Shown here piece after piece: positions 22,059 through 34,992 of a stretch of DNA of 64,000 bases. A program made the translations under genes and the position numbers. Within the stretch, counting starts at the first letter, position 1. Every line of letters begins with the position of its first letter. The stretch is from Rhododendron vialii (lineage: Eukaryota; Streptophyta; Magnoliopsida; Ericales; Ericaceae), in NCBI RefSeq assembly GCF_030253575.1, contig NC_080569.1, positions 7,358,001-7,422,000 on the forward strand, read 5' to 3'. The notes under the pieces were generated by a model, which had not been told where the DNA came from, did not search any database, and saw nothing but the letters and a program-made list of their open reading frames with translations.

Positions 22059-23044
22059 TATTAATCTCTTATATATCACCCATAAAAGCATGCTAGAAGA
22101 GTAGAATCCTCTTTGATTGGAGTCAATAGTTATGAAACGATTTAAGTTACATGTTACTACTATACATTCTATATGAATTATTCACGTGCCTATAGTGTTC
22201 GATCAAGCAGATTTTTTGTGCAGATATTAATCACAAAGGAAGCATACTATCGGGGAATGATCTTCGAGAGGTTCTTCCGACAGGCGATTGAATCAAATTA
22301 ACTCTTCGCCCAAAATAAAAACTCATTAAATTACATAAACCCTACACAAACCCATCATCCAACTATAGCATTCAACATGATAATGGAAAATTCAGTTTCC
22401 TACCCCTTGCAGGTTTTACCATATTGATTCCATTCACACAGGGTCAACATGCCTTCAGAAAATTCAATCTTCGGTACAACCCAATTCCATCCGTTGTTTG
22501 CTAGGCACACAAAATTGGCCACTAACGCGATAAGGCCAGGTCAAAGCTATACTCTAAACAAAATGCAACGAAAAGAACAAGATAAATACGGCCTCTTCTT
22601 CCATTTACAGGAACCCGAAGAAATGATCCCCTTTATGTACAAGAGACCGAAATCCTACAAAATCCTACCACTAGATCTCTACAAGCATGGGATCAACACC
22701 TTCGTTATGCAAGACAAGAAGTTCCGGTCCCCAAAAACAATCGACTGAACAGATGCCCGTGGCACTGGCACAATTGGCCGAGTTTTATCTCACCGTTAAG
22801 TTATTAATTGTATTTACGAGGTCAGCTATGTCGTCTAGCAACACGTAAAAGTCCTTAGCTTCTGCAATCTGATATCCTCCTCCGCTTGTAACACTTGAAA
22901 CTGCTATTGTCATTGTTTTCCTTATGGCCATTCTGGTATGGTATCAATTCAAGATTTGGTTGGTTCAACTGCGAACGCAGAATACATCAGTATACCTGAC
23001 TGGATGAAAGAGAAAAAAGAAAAGAAGAAAGGCATAAAAATCAT
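22059..23044 (-). other. Region downstream of the IDM1-type gene
   Basis: The several hundred bases before 23045 are likely the gene's 3' untranslated region, read on the minus strand. A 99-codon plus-strand frame at 22449-22748 shows no family similarity and I do not call it. Confidence 0.4.
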
Positions 23045-25659
23045 TCAATGCAAATAGAACACCTTTTTTAAAGAATCAGTTACCTCGAAACCTGGAGGTG
23101 CAGTAACGCTGCCACCATCACTGCCATCGTCCCCGGCAACACTGGCAAAACCCCAAAGTAAACTTTTTACCGATTGTTCTAATGAACTCATCCATACACG
23201 TTGGATAGAATGATAATTATGGTGAAGTTCTATTATTTGCTTTAAATTGGCTAATGACAGCATGATGACTACATGGTAACAACATAACACCTCGTCAGGA
23301 CTTACAGCTTTCCCCCTTACAATACTTTTGGTTATTAGCAGTGTCATAGATAGATAGATAAAACAATTTTGTTAGGGAAGGATTGTTTAAAATTATTGAG
23401 GTTGGCAGAAGATTTTTAATTTCCTTTTTAACATCGATAAAAATTAAAGAATTTAGCCTGCAACTTTAACAAAATGGAAAACGTCAACAAAGAGGCCAGA
23501 GTAAACTATACATTAGCAGAGTCCACACGGTACCTTATGCTTATTAGTTATTAGCATTAGTGAAATTCGTATCATCCACTAGAAGTAGGTTTCTTTTCCA
23601 ACTCTTGCATAGTGGGGAGCGGGTGTGGGTTAATTACTTTATGCTCGTAAAGTTTCTATTGCACAAGCAGGTCATAATCTGGTCCTAACCCGAAAAGGAA
23701 TGACTTTCCTTTTTAGAGACCAAGAGCAATTTCCTAAACAGAAAGTCCTATCTTTCTGGCCTGCCACAGACACAAATTCCTTGGTACTTGCTTTTGATTG
23801 TCATATTTGTGGTGACTCTTTAGGGTTCGTGGCGTTCACGTTCGCCTTACAGCAGAGTTCGGCTTCTGTATGTTTTAGCTTGCTTAAATCTGACAGAAAA
23901 TGAGAGTAGAGAAAAGACGTACACTGGTGGTTCTTGGTCCACAATTTCACTCTTCTCAACTTTGTCTGCTTGGAAAGCTTCAGAAATAGCACTGTTCCCA
24001 TCCAAATCCATACAATCACTTCCACTGACAACACTATGAATGTTTTGCTGAGTTCCTGCATAAACATATAACAGACCATGTTATTAGATTTTACAATGTT
24101 TATGAACCTTAAAAAGTTAGTCAGGGACACCATCAGTCATCGACACCATACGTACTTATTATCAGTCTCAAGTCTGTAGAAGGGATCTTCCTTAGGAGTT
24201 TCTGGCACATGACCGTTCCCTGGAAGTCAAGGAAAGTGCAATCTAGAAAGTTTAATCTCTCCTCGTTTGTCATTTGTGAAAACCCAAATGAGGTAGTCCA
24301 AGTGTTTAGCACGTCTGGAACTGCAGGCAAAACTAGTCTCTCCACTCCTAATTCCTGCAACTTCTGTAGAGAAAAAAAAAGTGGGAATCAATGGTGAGAA
24401 TGAACAAATCTATTGCTGGCTAATGATGCAAAAATGATACTACGAAAGTTTCCCTTCCCACTTGGGTTTATAACCTTGCAGTTGGCCTGATACTTATCAT
24501 ACCTATCTGCTAGAATCACCAGGGGCATGACAAGTAAACACATAAAAGTGAACCTCATAATTCTACAATCTATTATTAATGTTTAATCTGACAACCTGTG
24601 AATTGTATGAATTCATGATGCTAAATTCTGGAACAAACATAATGGTAACAGATTGGGGGGAAAAAAAAGCTTAGATACAGATATCCAAATGTAGACAAGG
24701 AAAAGTCGGTATTTCACGGGCTTTAGCAGCTTCTAAATTAAGTTTTTGCTACAGCCGTCTAATTGTAACTTCTCCTAGAACATTAACCACATTACCTTTA
24801 ATGCTTCAGTTGAATAGCAATGATGAAAAATTTCTTAACATTTCTATACCAACCTTTCCCCTCTCCCCAGATCCACAGAAAGAAGATTACCTTTTCAAGC
24901 TCCTCAATCAAGATGCGACACATTCCAAGTCGGCGAAATTTAAACCGTGTGCCAACAAGTGGTACTTCTGCAACTTTTGCTCCATGAACCCTTAAAAGAA
25001 GGGGAGAAAGGGAAGAAATATTTAAAGTAGTATGATCGAACAAAAGAATGAGGAACTCAGCTTGAGCTTGTGATTTGTATGATACCTTACAGTAGCTGCA
25101 GAAATCAATTCGTCATCTTTCTCCAAAAGTACAGTGTAAAACCCTTGGAAATTCAAACGATTCAGCTCTGACCTGCAGAAGCAATAATTACACTTATGCT
25201 TGGAGCAATAGAAAATGATGTCTGGCAAACAAATATAATTGAATTAGCTTAAGAAATAAATACACGTAACAAATTAGTTAACAATAACATTTAAATGTAA
25301 GTCAGACGGGATGGTCTTTAGCAAAAGTTACTATTTTAAACACTTCCACAAAACTTAATGCCTACTAGCCAAAAGTTTTCACCTACCATTTTTTTCACCA
25401 AAACCAATATAGAAGGGGCAATTTAAACACATCATCCATCCTAGAGTTTCTTAAATCAATTCCACAGAAGATCACAAGTAACTCCATGAAAACACTTCCA
25501 TAAAACTTCCTCACCGTCTCAAGTCCACTGATTTAGAAGGGAGGGAGTTTTGATCATCAGCTAGATTAGCACGATGCTGTTCAGGGAGGGTCCATGTTTT
25601 GAGGAAGAGAAAACAGAGAAAGATAAAACAAGAGAAAATCAAATTATGTGTGTGTGTGT

Positions 25660-25700
<41 letters not shown>

Positions 25701-28700
25701 CTCCAAATAGGGAAAGTGAAAATGGGATGCAGTTGAGCATAATTTCTCCTCTTCAATGGTAACTCAAGCTACTATTAAGCAGATAACGTAGACTCTCCTC
25801 TAGCAATAAAAAAATGAACATGCATTAAGAGTCCAACTCAATATATGCCCTGTTTGGGAAGAAAAATGAAACCATGAAAATTACCAGCAGAACAAAAAAT
25901 AAAATTTACACATGAACAACATAAACACGAAAACCATAATATTCCAAATATCAACAGATCATGGGTTTAAATATCAAAACTACAAGACATGACCAGAATC
26001 AATAGCTTCCTTCAAAGGGAAATCAGGAAATATGTCTTTCCTGTCAGTTCATAAAAAGAGACTAAAGAACTACACAGGGTTGGTAAATAAGGTTGTCATG
26101 GCTTCTATATTTCCCGTGAGCAACGAATATAGAGTCAAGTAGTCACTATCACAAAACAGAATAAAGAAGATGACTGGTTCACAAGAATTTTCTCACCATC
26201 TACTGAAAATAACATCTTCCACAAGATCTCTCCTAGTTCCTGGTTCCTTAACAGGCTCAAAACATTCGTGCATCACAGAAAGAGCAACATTAAGCTTGCT
26301 GTAGTTCTCTGTCAAAGCCTCCGTATCATAGCCATCATGATCATCAGCATCACATTTGATGTATTTCAATAAAGTCCAAGTTACATTATCTCCACTGACA
26401 GAAACTGATTTTCCCAGAAGCTTGTGGAGACCCAAAGATATCTGCAATAACAACCCAGCTTTATCAAACCCACATTCAACAGTTTTCAACCCGTGCAAGT
26501 GCATCCAAGAGATAATTATGCTTAACTAAATCATGCTTATAATGTGATACAACCATTACTATGTAGGTGACCAAGGGGAGGAAAACCTTCAGTGGCCTTT
26601 CAGCAGTTTTACATGGGCTCTTCAATTCCGTGTCAACCCATATGAAACGGTAAAGGTATGGGATACTTGTCCGAAACTCATAACCACATCATATAGTTGG
26701 ATCCTTTAATTATTGATGTGATTGAGAAGAAAGAGGCTCACATTCTAGCCTCACGTGGATACAAGAGAGAAGTTAGTTCCCCCTTATATCCCATGGTATT
26801 CAAGTACATTCTTAGTAACAACATCTTCTGCCAAGGTACTTTGAGATATATAATCCAATAAAATACTAATGTTGTATCCACGAACCCAACTTTTTAGATA
26901 CATATATATTCGTACACGATAACGATTATTGAGTCCATGTAACATAGCATTCAAGAACTCTGCACAATTTCCTTTTACCTTAGAAGCATTAAAAAATTGT
27001 TTTCCGACAAAAAAGGGTAAACGAAGCTATATAGACACAGTTGCATATGACAAATTAGAATTTTTAGAAGTAGCAAGTAAACAACTAGTGTTAAAACTCC
27101 TTTTGCGAATTTCGAACCACTGTCTGGCACGAAAGATCAGAGACTAGGTATAGACTCGAGGATATATCTGACTTGACATACTGGATAACTAAACTTTGAT
27201 AATATGTGAGAATGGAACTTCTAGTCTTTTTCTTCTTCTTCTTCTTTTACAAGTTAAAGAAGCTACTTATCTGCAACTTTCTTCTGCGTGTGTTTGCCTC
27301 CTCAGAGGTCTCAGACCGAGTTTCTCTCGTAAGGTTACTAGATTATAGTAGTCAACTACCAAGTCAATGACGTTCTCACCTACTGCAACCAAATACAAGC
27401 ACAACTGCAAAACGTGCAACCTGACTATGATCAGAAGTCTATATGCACCTAAAATACAGAGAGCCAAGTTGGATGTCGGTTTCATTGTAGGAAGAAGCAA
27501 GGGGAAGGACTAAACAAAAACAGCAAGGGAGATATCATAGATTCATATCAGAAAATAGAACAAACAAGACATGCCATTATTCATTTTACCAACCATAAAT
27601 CTATAATGGTTATCAAATGTTATTCCAATGTTTTTTGCTGAAGAATGATTATCCTCCTTTTAGAGAACACAACTTGCAAATTGGATGGAAGTTAGTCTGC
27701 GTCAAGACCAATAGTTTCTGCCGTAGTTCCATAATTCTATCTAAAACAGGGCAGGGAATTACCTTTTTGCATCCTTTACTGCAAAACCAACTTCCTCTAG
27801 GATGCTTGTCTACAATTGCAACACCCCTTAGGCACCCAACATGGTCTGCATCAAAGTGGTCAATACATCAGAAAAACATTAAGGACGCGTATCATAAAAA
27901 ATATTCCACAAATACATGTTTAACAATCAACTTAGCACAGCTAAAAACATGTTGGAGTACGCACATTGATGCTCACACTGGTCGCAACTGAGAACACTGA
28001 CATCCGTACAGTTTCCCATATCGTTATTTAATCTGCTTCTCCCACATATTTGACAACAGCATGATGGACAGAACCAGTCACCATCTGGGACATCCTGTAA
28101 ACAATATATTGAAGACCTAATTAGCACTCAAATTGAACATTTGTACACTCTGTTAAAAGTGGTTGAGCGTAATTATAAGATAAAAAAAAGTTTAATTAGA
28201 ATGACAGGCTAATAGAAAGGATCTACCTTCATACCAAGGCAACTTGTGTGAAATGAGGATGGGCATTGATCACATAAAATTAGGTCACCGCCAGCGTGAC
28301 ACACAGTACATACATAGTCATTTGTGCCGTGATGGCGGCTGCCCTTCATCTCATGGGGTTCCATCATCGTGTTTTTCTGACTATTACGGCTTTTCAATTC
28401 TGATTGGCAATCTAATAGAGATCTCCCATCCTCCAAAAAGATATTGGCTGCCGGTCTGTGATAAGTGCTGCCCGCATGAGCTTCAAATTTACTAAGTGTA
28501 AAAACTTTGTGGCAACAACTGCACTTGATCCCATCGCGAGTTATTTTCCCTTCTGCCAGTGGATGATTGTTCTTTCTACTAATGTAACGTACTTTTGCCC
28601 GAGGCAGCAGCACATTATTGTCTATTAACCAAGACAGTATGGTTTGAGCGTTCTGATAAGAGGAAGAAGAAGCCACCCCCTGCCGAGCTCTTTTGCTTGA

Positions 28701-31424
28701 CCGCAGCACACGTACTGGAAATTCACTATCCAAATCATGTCTCAATTTGATGAGAGATCTAGATGTCTTTCTTTTCTTCGGCATCCGCTTGTAGGCATTT
28801 CGACCTTTCCTCTGAAGTAAAGGCAGCAGACCATTAATTCTCTTCCCCCACAATTTTTTATTTTCTTTGACTGGTGGTTTACAAAGTTCAACGAGTTCCT
28901 TAGACAATAAAGCGCCAAAAGGTCCTACTAGGCAATCCTTGCCAGACTCCACATCAGATATTTTGGAGGATAATCTCTCACTACCTAACAGGCACCTAGC
29001 TTCCTCACTGATATTCGGCCTGGACTCAGAAGCATTACTACCAGTCACCCCTCCTTCCATCATACAGCCTTCGCAGGCTGCTCGAAGAGAATAATACAAC
29101 TTTCCACTTGGAGAAGAATACCGTAATTCCCTGCCCATTCCTCCGCTCTTCGCAACGTACCACAACGACCACCCGATAGCTGAGAGATGCATCTTTGCTC
29201 TCAATTGCAAGACCTTAACTTTGGATTTCAGATACTTTTTTTTTATTTCCACATAATCCACGATAGCTTGTGGGCAATACTCAGATCCAACAACTATATC
29301 GGAAGATGAGGGTTTCTGTCTTGCATGTGATTGTTCAGAGATAGGAGAGAAAAATTGTCTTTCTGAAGATGAAATAATTGTGTTGTCAGGAGAGGAAAAA
29401 GGAACAATGTGTAATGTAGGGTCCATCAAAGCCTCGCAAACTTTAACAAGTGAGTAGTACAATTTGCCATCAGGTGAGGTGTAGCGCATCCTACGAATTG
29501 AATTCTCTCTCACAAACTCAATCTTCCAGCCCAAATATGCAAGATGCATCCTCAACTTCGAAGTATCTGCATGCTTGCGACTACAATATTCAGTAACTGA
29601 ATTTGGGCAAAACTCAGGTCTGGGAACTATGTCAAGGTCAGCAGGTCTCCACACCCAAATACTTTTTCCTGTTCCTTGATGTTCAAACTTTCCACCTGGT
29701 GTTATAGACCCGGGACTGGAAAAACTTTTACTCTCTGAGTTTAAAGACAACCCACAAAATTCATCCTGTTTAGAAGGAGTTTCGTCATCGCAAGGCATAT
29801 CCGAGTTACTTAAGAGATTTGAATCCTTTCTGCCATCCTCCTCCATGGATGTGGAGCCATCCAGATTGATGGCCTCTGCAACTGGTGGCAGGACTCCCTG
29901 TACCAAGTCCCCCGGCAACTCCAATACCTGGAAAAAATGATGTACACTAATATGACAATTGTCAACAATAACATCCCACACCAATTGTTTCCAGACAGCC
30001 CTATTGGTAGAAGTCCACTGCTCAAGCTTCTGAAAACCCTTCTTCTCCCGCACTTCGTACCATATTTGCCTCAGAGAAACTTGAAGAGGCCACTGCTGCT
30101 CAATTTCCTGAACCAAATCAAGAAATAACCAGTCCCCACGGGGCTTCCAGTCTTCCGTAAATTCATCCCAGTCATAAGTGACCCTAAACTTATCAATCCC
30201 AATCTGCATTTCATCACCTATATCAGGGAAGAAAATTGTCCGCACCTCAGAATCGTCTTCATGGTCGAAAATCACCCCTTCCCACCATGCCTCATCATAG
30301 TAGACGTCAACACACAGCCCAAAGTGGAGGGAACATTTCTGAAAATCATGCCTAGGTGGCGTTGGCCTTATCGAACCCCGATAGTTACATAAATCCCAGC
30401 TTGCTGGAATGATCCCGTCAACTACTGCAGGAACTTTTACTCTTTGCTTCAACTGTCGTGAAACATTCTCACAAAAATGATGGTCGAATTTGATTCTACG
30501 AGCCCGATTTTCATAGGCGATCACAGTTCCAGGGTGCCATGACCCTTGATATCCCTCTTCCACACTCCTTACCTGTGCAGAGTGCAGACTCCACATTAGT
30601 ACCCTATTAACACCCTCCACAAATAAACACTGATCTATAAATAGAAAGCATTGATGAAGACCTATGGACTCCCAAACTAAACAGTGCATGTGCAGTGATC
30701 ACCCCAAAAAAAAAAGAGAGTACTTTATTCAAACCCACAAATTGGTTCGACAGATATGGAATTTGAAATTAATCCCCAAAAAACTAGAATTGATGAAAGG
30801 CAAGGACTTGTTTAAACCAATGAAACCCCAAATTAACAATGCACGTGCATCAATCACTCAAAAGAGAAAGGGATTTACTGTAACCCACAAATTGGCTCAA
30901 CGTACATGGAATCAGAAATCAATCCCCCACACAAGCAAAAGTTGATGAAACGCAGGGACTAGTTTTAAACCAATGAAATCCCAAATTAACTTTGCATGTT
31001 CATCAATCACCCCAGAAAGAAAGAAATTTACTGAAAGCCACGAACTGATTCAACAGATAGAGTCTTAGATTAATCATTGCATGATCATCGAATCACACAT
31101 GCAAACACTGTTTACGCCTGTACACTGAGAGATAGTATAAACAAGAAAGAACACAACGCAGTGGAAATCGAATCAAGAGACAATCTTTGAAACCGATCAA
31201 CCCACATAGCATCAACAAAAGACTGATTACAATTTGCAAATAAGCTACTGAAAAAAAAAAGGCAAGAACAGCGACCAAGAAAAGAGCTTTACTTCAACTC
31301 TGTCATTAACCAGAAGCTTCGGGCGATCGGACGGCTTCTTCCTCCTCCTTTTCCCCTCTGGGTTTCCAATTTCTGCCGCCATTGATGATCGCTTGAGAGC
31401 TTTGCCGTCGGTCACAGCCCTCAT
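23045..31424 (-). CDS. IDM1: IDM1/ROS4-type PHD-finger GNAT histone acetyltransferase, ten coding exons
   Basis: Nuclear histone H3 acetyltransferase. In Arabidopsis IDM1 supports active DNA demethylation by ROS1 and counters silencing. Coding exons: 31293-31424, 28227-30572, 27965-28094, 27763-27845, 26197-26441, 25086-25172, 24891-24990, 24156-24363, 23923-24055 and 23045-23141. Phase is kept throughout, giving 1186 residues, close to Arabidopsis IDM1. Order: Agenet/Tudor-like segments (about 45-190), two related MBD-like repeats each with a GKLYYSL core (about 380-425 and 500-545), a TDBD-type CCHKVFTLSKFEAHAG motif, a C4HC3 PHD finger (CTVCHAGGDLILCDQC, crossing an intron) and an extended second PHD (CDQCEHQYHVGC). 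The GNAT fold includes VPLVGTRFKFRRLGMCRI, an acetyl-CoA-loop type motif. The tail is acidic and poorly conserved. The start is the first ATG; a second in-frame ATG lies 14 codons on. The last exon is the least certain. Confidence 0.87.
25662..25700. repeat. (GA)n microsatellite in an IDM1 intron
   Basis: About 19 GA units preceded by a short GT run lie inside the intron between the exons at 25086-25172 and 26197-26441. Confidence 0.95.
30685..31090. repeat. About 153-bp tandem repeat in the first intron of IDM1
   Basis: Blocks starting tgca.gtgca or tgcatgttca at 30685, 30840 and 30993 share atcaatcac, acccacaaattgg and aaaccaatgaaa.ccc in the same order, with spacing of 155 and 153 bp. A partial fourth start is near 31079. 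There are about 2.6 diverged copies, all within the intron between 30573 and 31292. Confidence 0.85.
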
Positions 31425-32130
31425 TGATGATTTCCTTCTCTTTCTAAAACGAGGGGTGTGTGCAGCGATCCCGATCGTCTACATTCACAATAATAATCTT
31501 TAAAAGGTCTACAGCTTTCACTGGTGTACTAGTGTGAATCTCATCCGTCCATACCTCTCATAAACTTGTGGGTAAAGCCGAGAGAACTTTTCTTGATTGT
31601 TGTGCAGAAAATTGAACGGAGAATTCAATGTGTGTTAGAAGAAAACAAAACCCTCTGCTCCGGTTCGTTTAGTACTAAATAAAAATCTTTCAACGTACCC
31701 AATAAAAACAAAACCCTACAAAAATATATTGGGCGAATTTGGGTTTTTATAGTCTTTTAGTAGAGTATAATACGGAGTAATTTTGTGCATTGGGTTTTTG
31801 GAGAGGTTTAGGGAATTCTGGGTACGGATACAAAAGGGTGTTTGATGGCAATCTCGTGTGGGCCAAGGTAGTGGAGCGATGCAGACGATCCGGGCTCGAT
31901 TGATAAGGAGAGAGAGGAGTGGGAGAGAGATGAGTGGGAGAGAGCGAGTTCTACTGGGAACCGTTTTTTTTTTTTTCCCTCAAAACTTCGCGCCCAAGGA
32001 ACTATACTGTACTCTCGTCACTACTCCTGTCAATTTCTCTCTCTGTATTTAGAATTTTTGTATAAATGACCCCTTACCTGCCAACAAGACAAAAAAATCA
32101 TTCTTTTCTATTTTCATAAATCATATTTCA
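31425..32130 (-). promoter_or_regulatory. 5' leader and promoter region of the IDM1-type gene
   Basis: Sequence immediately upstream of the ATG, in which the leader must lie. No clear TATA box is seen, which fits a broadly expressed chromatin gene. The distal part (31850-32050) contains GA-rich and T-rich tracts but no gene. Confidence 0.4.
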
Positions 32131-32779
32131 TTAGAGTATCTCCGGCCTTCACCCATTTTTCCCCCTCAAATTTGAGTCAAATTTTGAATAAAAATCCATT
32201 ATGGATAGGTACATCTCCGATCATTAAATCCAAATTTTACCCGAAGTATATATATTTTTGATTCTTAATGGCAGAATGGTAAATAAAGCTAATGAAAACA
32301 GATCACATTTCCACCTTCTTCTTCGCCTGCTCACAATCAAAACCACCACTTTCTCATTCTACATCTTCTTCTTCGTCTGCACCTCCAGCAGCGTGCCCAG
32401 CTTCAAGCAACACAAAGCTTCGACAAACAAAGATTCGACAGCATAAATCTTCGACGAACACAACTTCGGCAATGCAAAGATCAGACGAGAAATCCATTGA
32501 AGAAAGCTTCAACGGTCAGCAACTTAGTGACTTCGGCAAAGGTCGATCAACTCCACGAAATACAAAAGCTCCAGCTATATATATATATATATACACATAT
32601 CTTTTTCTAATTAGTCGTCGCAAAAAATGAGTCAAGGCAAAAGTTGTCCTAGATTTGAGGGAAAAAATCCAAAATAGATAAGGGTTTGGATAAATGATTG
32701 GAGATGAATTTTTGTGGTTTTTATCCAAATTTTAAATTTGAGTCTTGAAATGGGTATAGACCGAAGATGCTTTTAGAGA
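32131..32779. mobile_element. Inverted-repeat element with agagtatctccgg-type ends
   Basis: The left end ttagagtatctccggccttc and the right end gaccgaagatgcttttagag are diverged inverted repeats, and a second inner pair (tacatctccgatcatt and aatgattggagatga) supports a single element of about 650 bp. An AT microsatellite lies at 32577-32594. The open frames inside are low-complexity Ser/Thr-rich and not conserved. The target duplication is unresolved. Confidence 0.6.
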
Positions 32780-33788
32780 TTAATCTCAAAAAAAAAAATT
32801 CCTTTGTTTCTTTTTTACCTCTTTTGTATAATACGATTTGCTCATACATTGCGTGTGTGACGACAGTCTAGTATTTCACATGCGTAAGGCCGCGAGTTTC
32901 GGAATTTCATCAGCCAATTGATTTTTGCACTTTATTTTTGACCATTCGCATTTCAGGATTTAATTTATTAGGGGAATGATTTTCGTATCGTAACTTTACC
33001 ATCCGTACTCTCATACAGTGCACATGGTGAAAACGAGAGTGCGAGTAGTAGAACACGAAAGTGGCACCCCATAATGCGACCGTACAACCCACTTTAGCAC
33101 GCACGTGTATCCAACCAAGCAAATTCCAGACCTTTCCTGCCGTCTCGGGGTTTGTCAATTTAAAGAGAATGTGGTTGTTATTATTCCAAAAAAAACAAAA
33201 GGGATTTTTTAGTACTAGAAAAAAAGTCTTCTTTACAAGAAAAAAAATTAAAAAAAGGGAAAATTACTTTGTTTGTGGAAAGTACTACTCCACTTCTCAA
33301 GGAGCAGCGAATTGGGAACTACTACTTGTTGAGAATCCGAAGCATGGTGTTTTCTCAGGGTCTCAGGTCCTGTTTGGCTCATCTAAATAAATTGGACCTT
33401 TTTATTTTTTTTTATTTTTTATTTTTTATATTACTACAAAACTAAACAAACAAGTTATTTGGTCACCATTTAACTTACCTGCTAGAAAGATTGTCACGCT
33501 TTTCTATTGTCAATGTTTCCTGTCAAATAATATTTTTTATCTAATAAAATTAAATGAATAATTCAATGAACCCTAAATACTGCTTATCCTTCCAAGATTC
33601 ATTCAGATCAAAACAATCACAAGATAGTCGAATGCATTTTATAAAGGTGCAGACTATGGTCAAAACAAATTGTTTTGGCACCAAAAACGTAGCAAGAAAT
33701 ACCGAGGCAATGAAATTCTGTTGTATATATAAATAAATAGATGGGGAAAAAATGTTCGATTGACAATGGAACTAGTACATTTTTTATA
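32780..33788. other. AT-rich intergenic DNA
   Basis: Poly-A and poly-T runs and short random frames only; no gene or bounded element is supported. Confidence 0.4.
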
Positions 33789-33912
33789 GAGAAATGATAT
33801 TGGCACTCCAAAAATTGATGCAAGCACTCCAAAATTAGTGTAACTCCAAAGCCACTTTTTTTTATTTTTTGGAGTGCCTGCACCAATTTTTGGAGTGCCA
33901 ATATCATTTTCC
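33789..33912. mobile_element. 124-bp MULE-type MITE with 9-bp target duplication
   Basis: Termini gagaaatgatattggcactc and its inverse enclose a short A/T-rich middle. The 9-bp direct repeat ttttttata at 33780-33788 and 33913-33921 fixes the borders. It is related to 5039-5158 and, more distantly, to 45900-46054. Confidence 0.85.
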
Positions 33913-34069
33913 TTTTTTATAATGAAGATTGGTGGACCTGTTCCTGTTTCATCAGATCAAAAACTAATGAGGACCATTGAATTAAAATTCAGCGGCTAAA
34001 AATATCTATAATTTTTTTTAAAACTCGAGCTGCTTTTATCATTATATACTAGATGTATATAATTTCAAG

Positions 34070-34650
34070 GACAAAAATCACTTACACCCCCAAGGATTTT
34101 CGCAAGTACAAATTCCCCCTCCAGGTTTGGAAAATGATTTTGAACTCCCTGAGATTTTGCGATGCATTTCAATTACACCAAATTGTTCGAAATCCTTATA
34201 CTGGATTGTGTTGGACCCATCTCAAAGTCTTATACAAATGATCCGAGCCATTTAACTTTTGTATAAAACCTATTTTTAAGGGTCCTTGTAAAAAAAATTG
34301 GCTCAATCGAATATCAATAAAGGCTTGATTGACTCGTCAAATTTTTTGGTCTCTAAATTCACCGAACCCTTAAAAAAATGTGTTAAACACATTAAATGAT
34401 TCCGATCATTTTTGTGGAATTTCGAGGTGGGTCCAACACAATCCAATCCAATGTAAGCATTTTGAATGTGTGGAATTTCGAGGTGGGTCCAACACAATCC
34501 AATCCAATGTAAGCATTTTGAATGATTGGGTGTAATTGAAATGCATCACAAAACCTCAGGAGGGTTCAAAATCATTTTCCAAACCTGGAGGGGGAATCTG
34601 CATTTACGTTAAACCTTGGGGGGTGTCAGTGATATTCACACTAATAAATA
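34070..34650. mobile_element. Inverted-repeat element with an internal tandem duplication
   Basis: The left arm (atcacttacacccccaagg, aattccccctccaggtttgg, gatgcatttcaattacacc) is mirrored on the right (ggtgtaattgaaatgcatc, ccaaacctggagggggaat, ccttggggggtgtcagtgat). In the right arm a block of about 56 bp, tgtggaatttcgaggtgggt to gcattttgaatg, occurs twice in tandem (about 34414-34525). The target duplication is unclear. Confidence 0.75.
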
Positions 34651-34662
34651 TCAATAAGGGGC

Positions 34663-34992
34663 GGTTCCAGAATTTTAGTTTAGCGGTGTAAAAAAAACCC
34701 ATAATGAAAATTTTCGTGTTCAAAGTTCTCTATAAAATAAACAAATTTATATTTGGTTGAAAAATTAGTGGGTTCGGTTTATTGTTTTGTTGGGCTTATT
34801 ATCTACTTACTCACAAACTTGGTGAATCTTCATTTCCTTTAGCTACATATGAAATGATTTAGTGCTGACAATACTAAAGAAAAATGAAATTATATGTAAG
34901 ATATACAAAAATTGGGTGCATTTTTTTGCCCCAAGCAGGTTGCCAGGTTCGAGCGAACCGCCTAGGAAAACAGTGGAGCCACCCCTGATTCT
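34663..34992. mobile_element. Candidate hAT-like fragment
   Basis: The ends aggggcggttccag and gtggagccacccctg are inverted repeats of the hAT type, enclosing about 330 bp. No 8-bp target duplication could be matched, so borders are approximate. Confidence 0.45.

Noticed and set aside
22449-22748. 99-codon plus-strand frame downstream of IDM1
   Set aside because: No recognisable family, and it lies where the minus-strand gene's 3' untranslated region is expected.
32292-32630. 112-codon Ser/Thr-rich frame
   Set aside because: Low-complexity sequence inside an inverted-repeat element, ending in an AT microsatellite.
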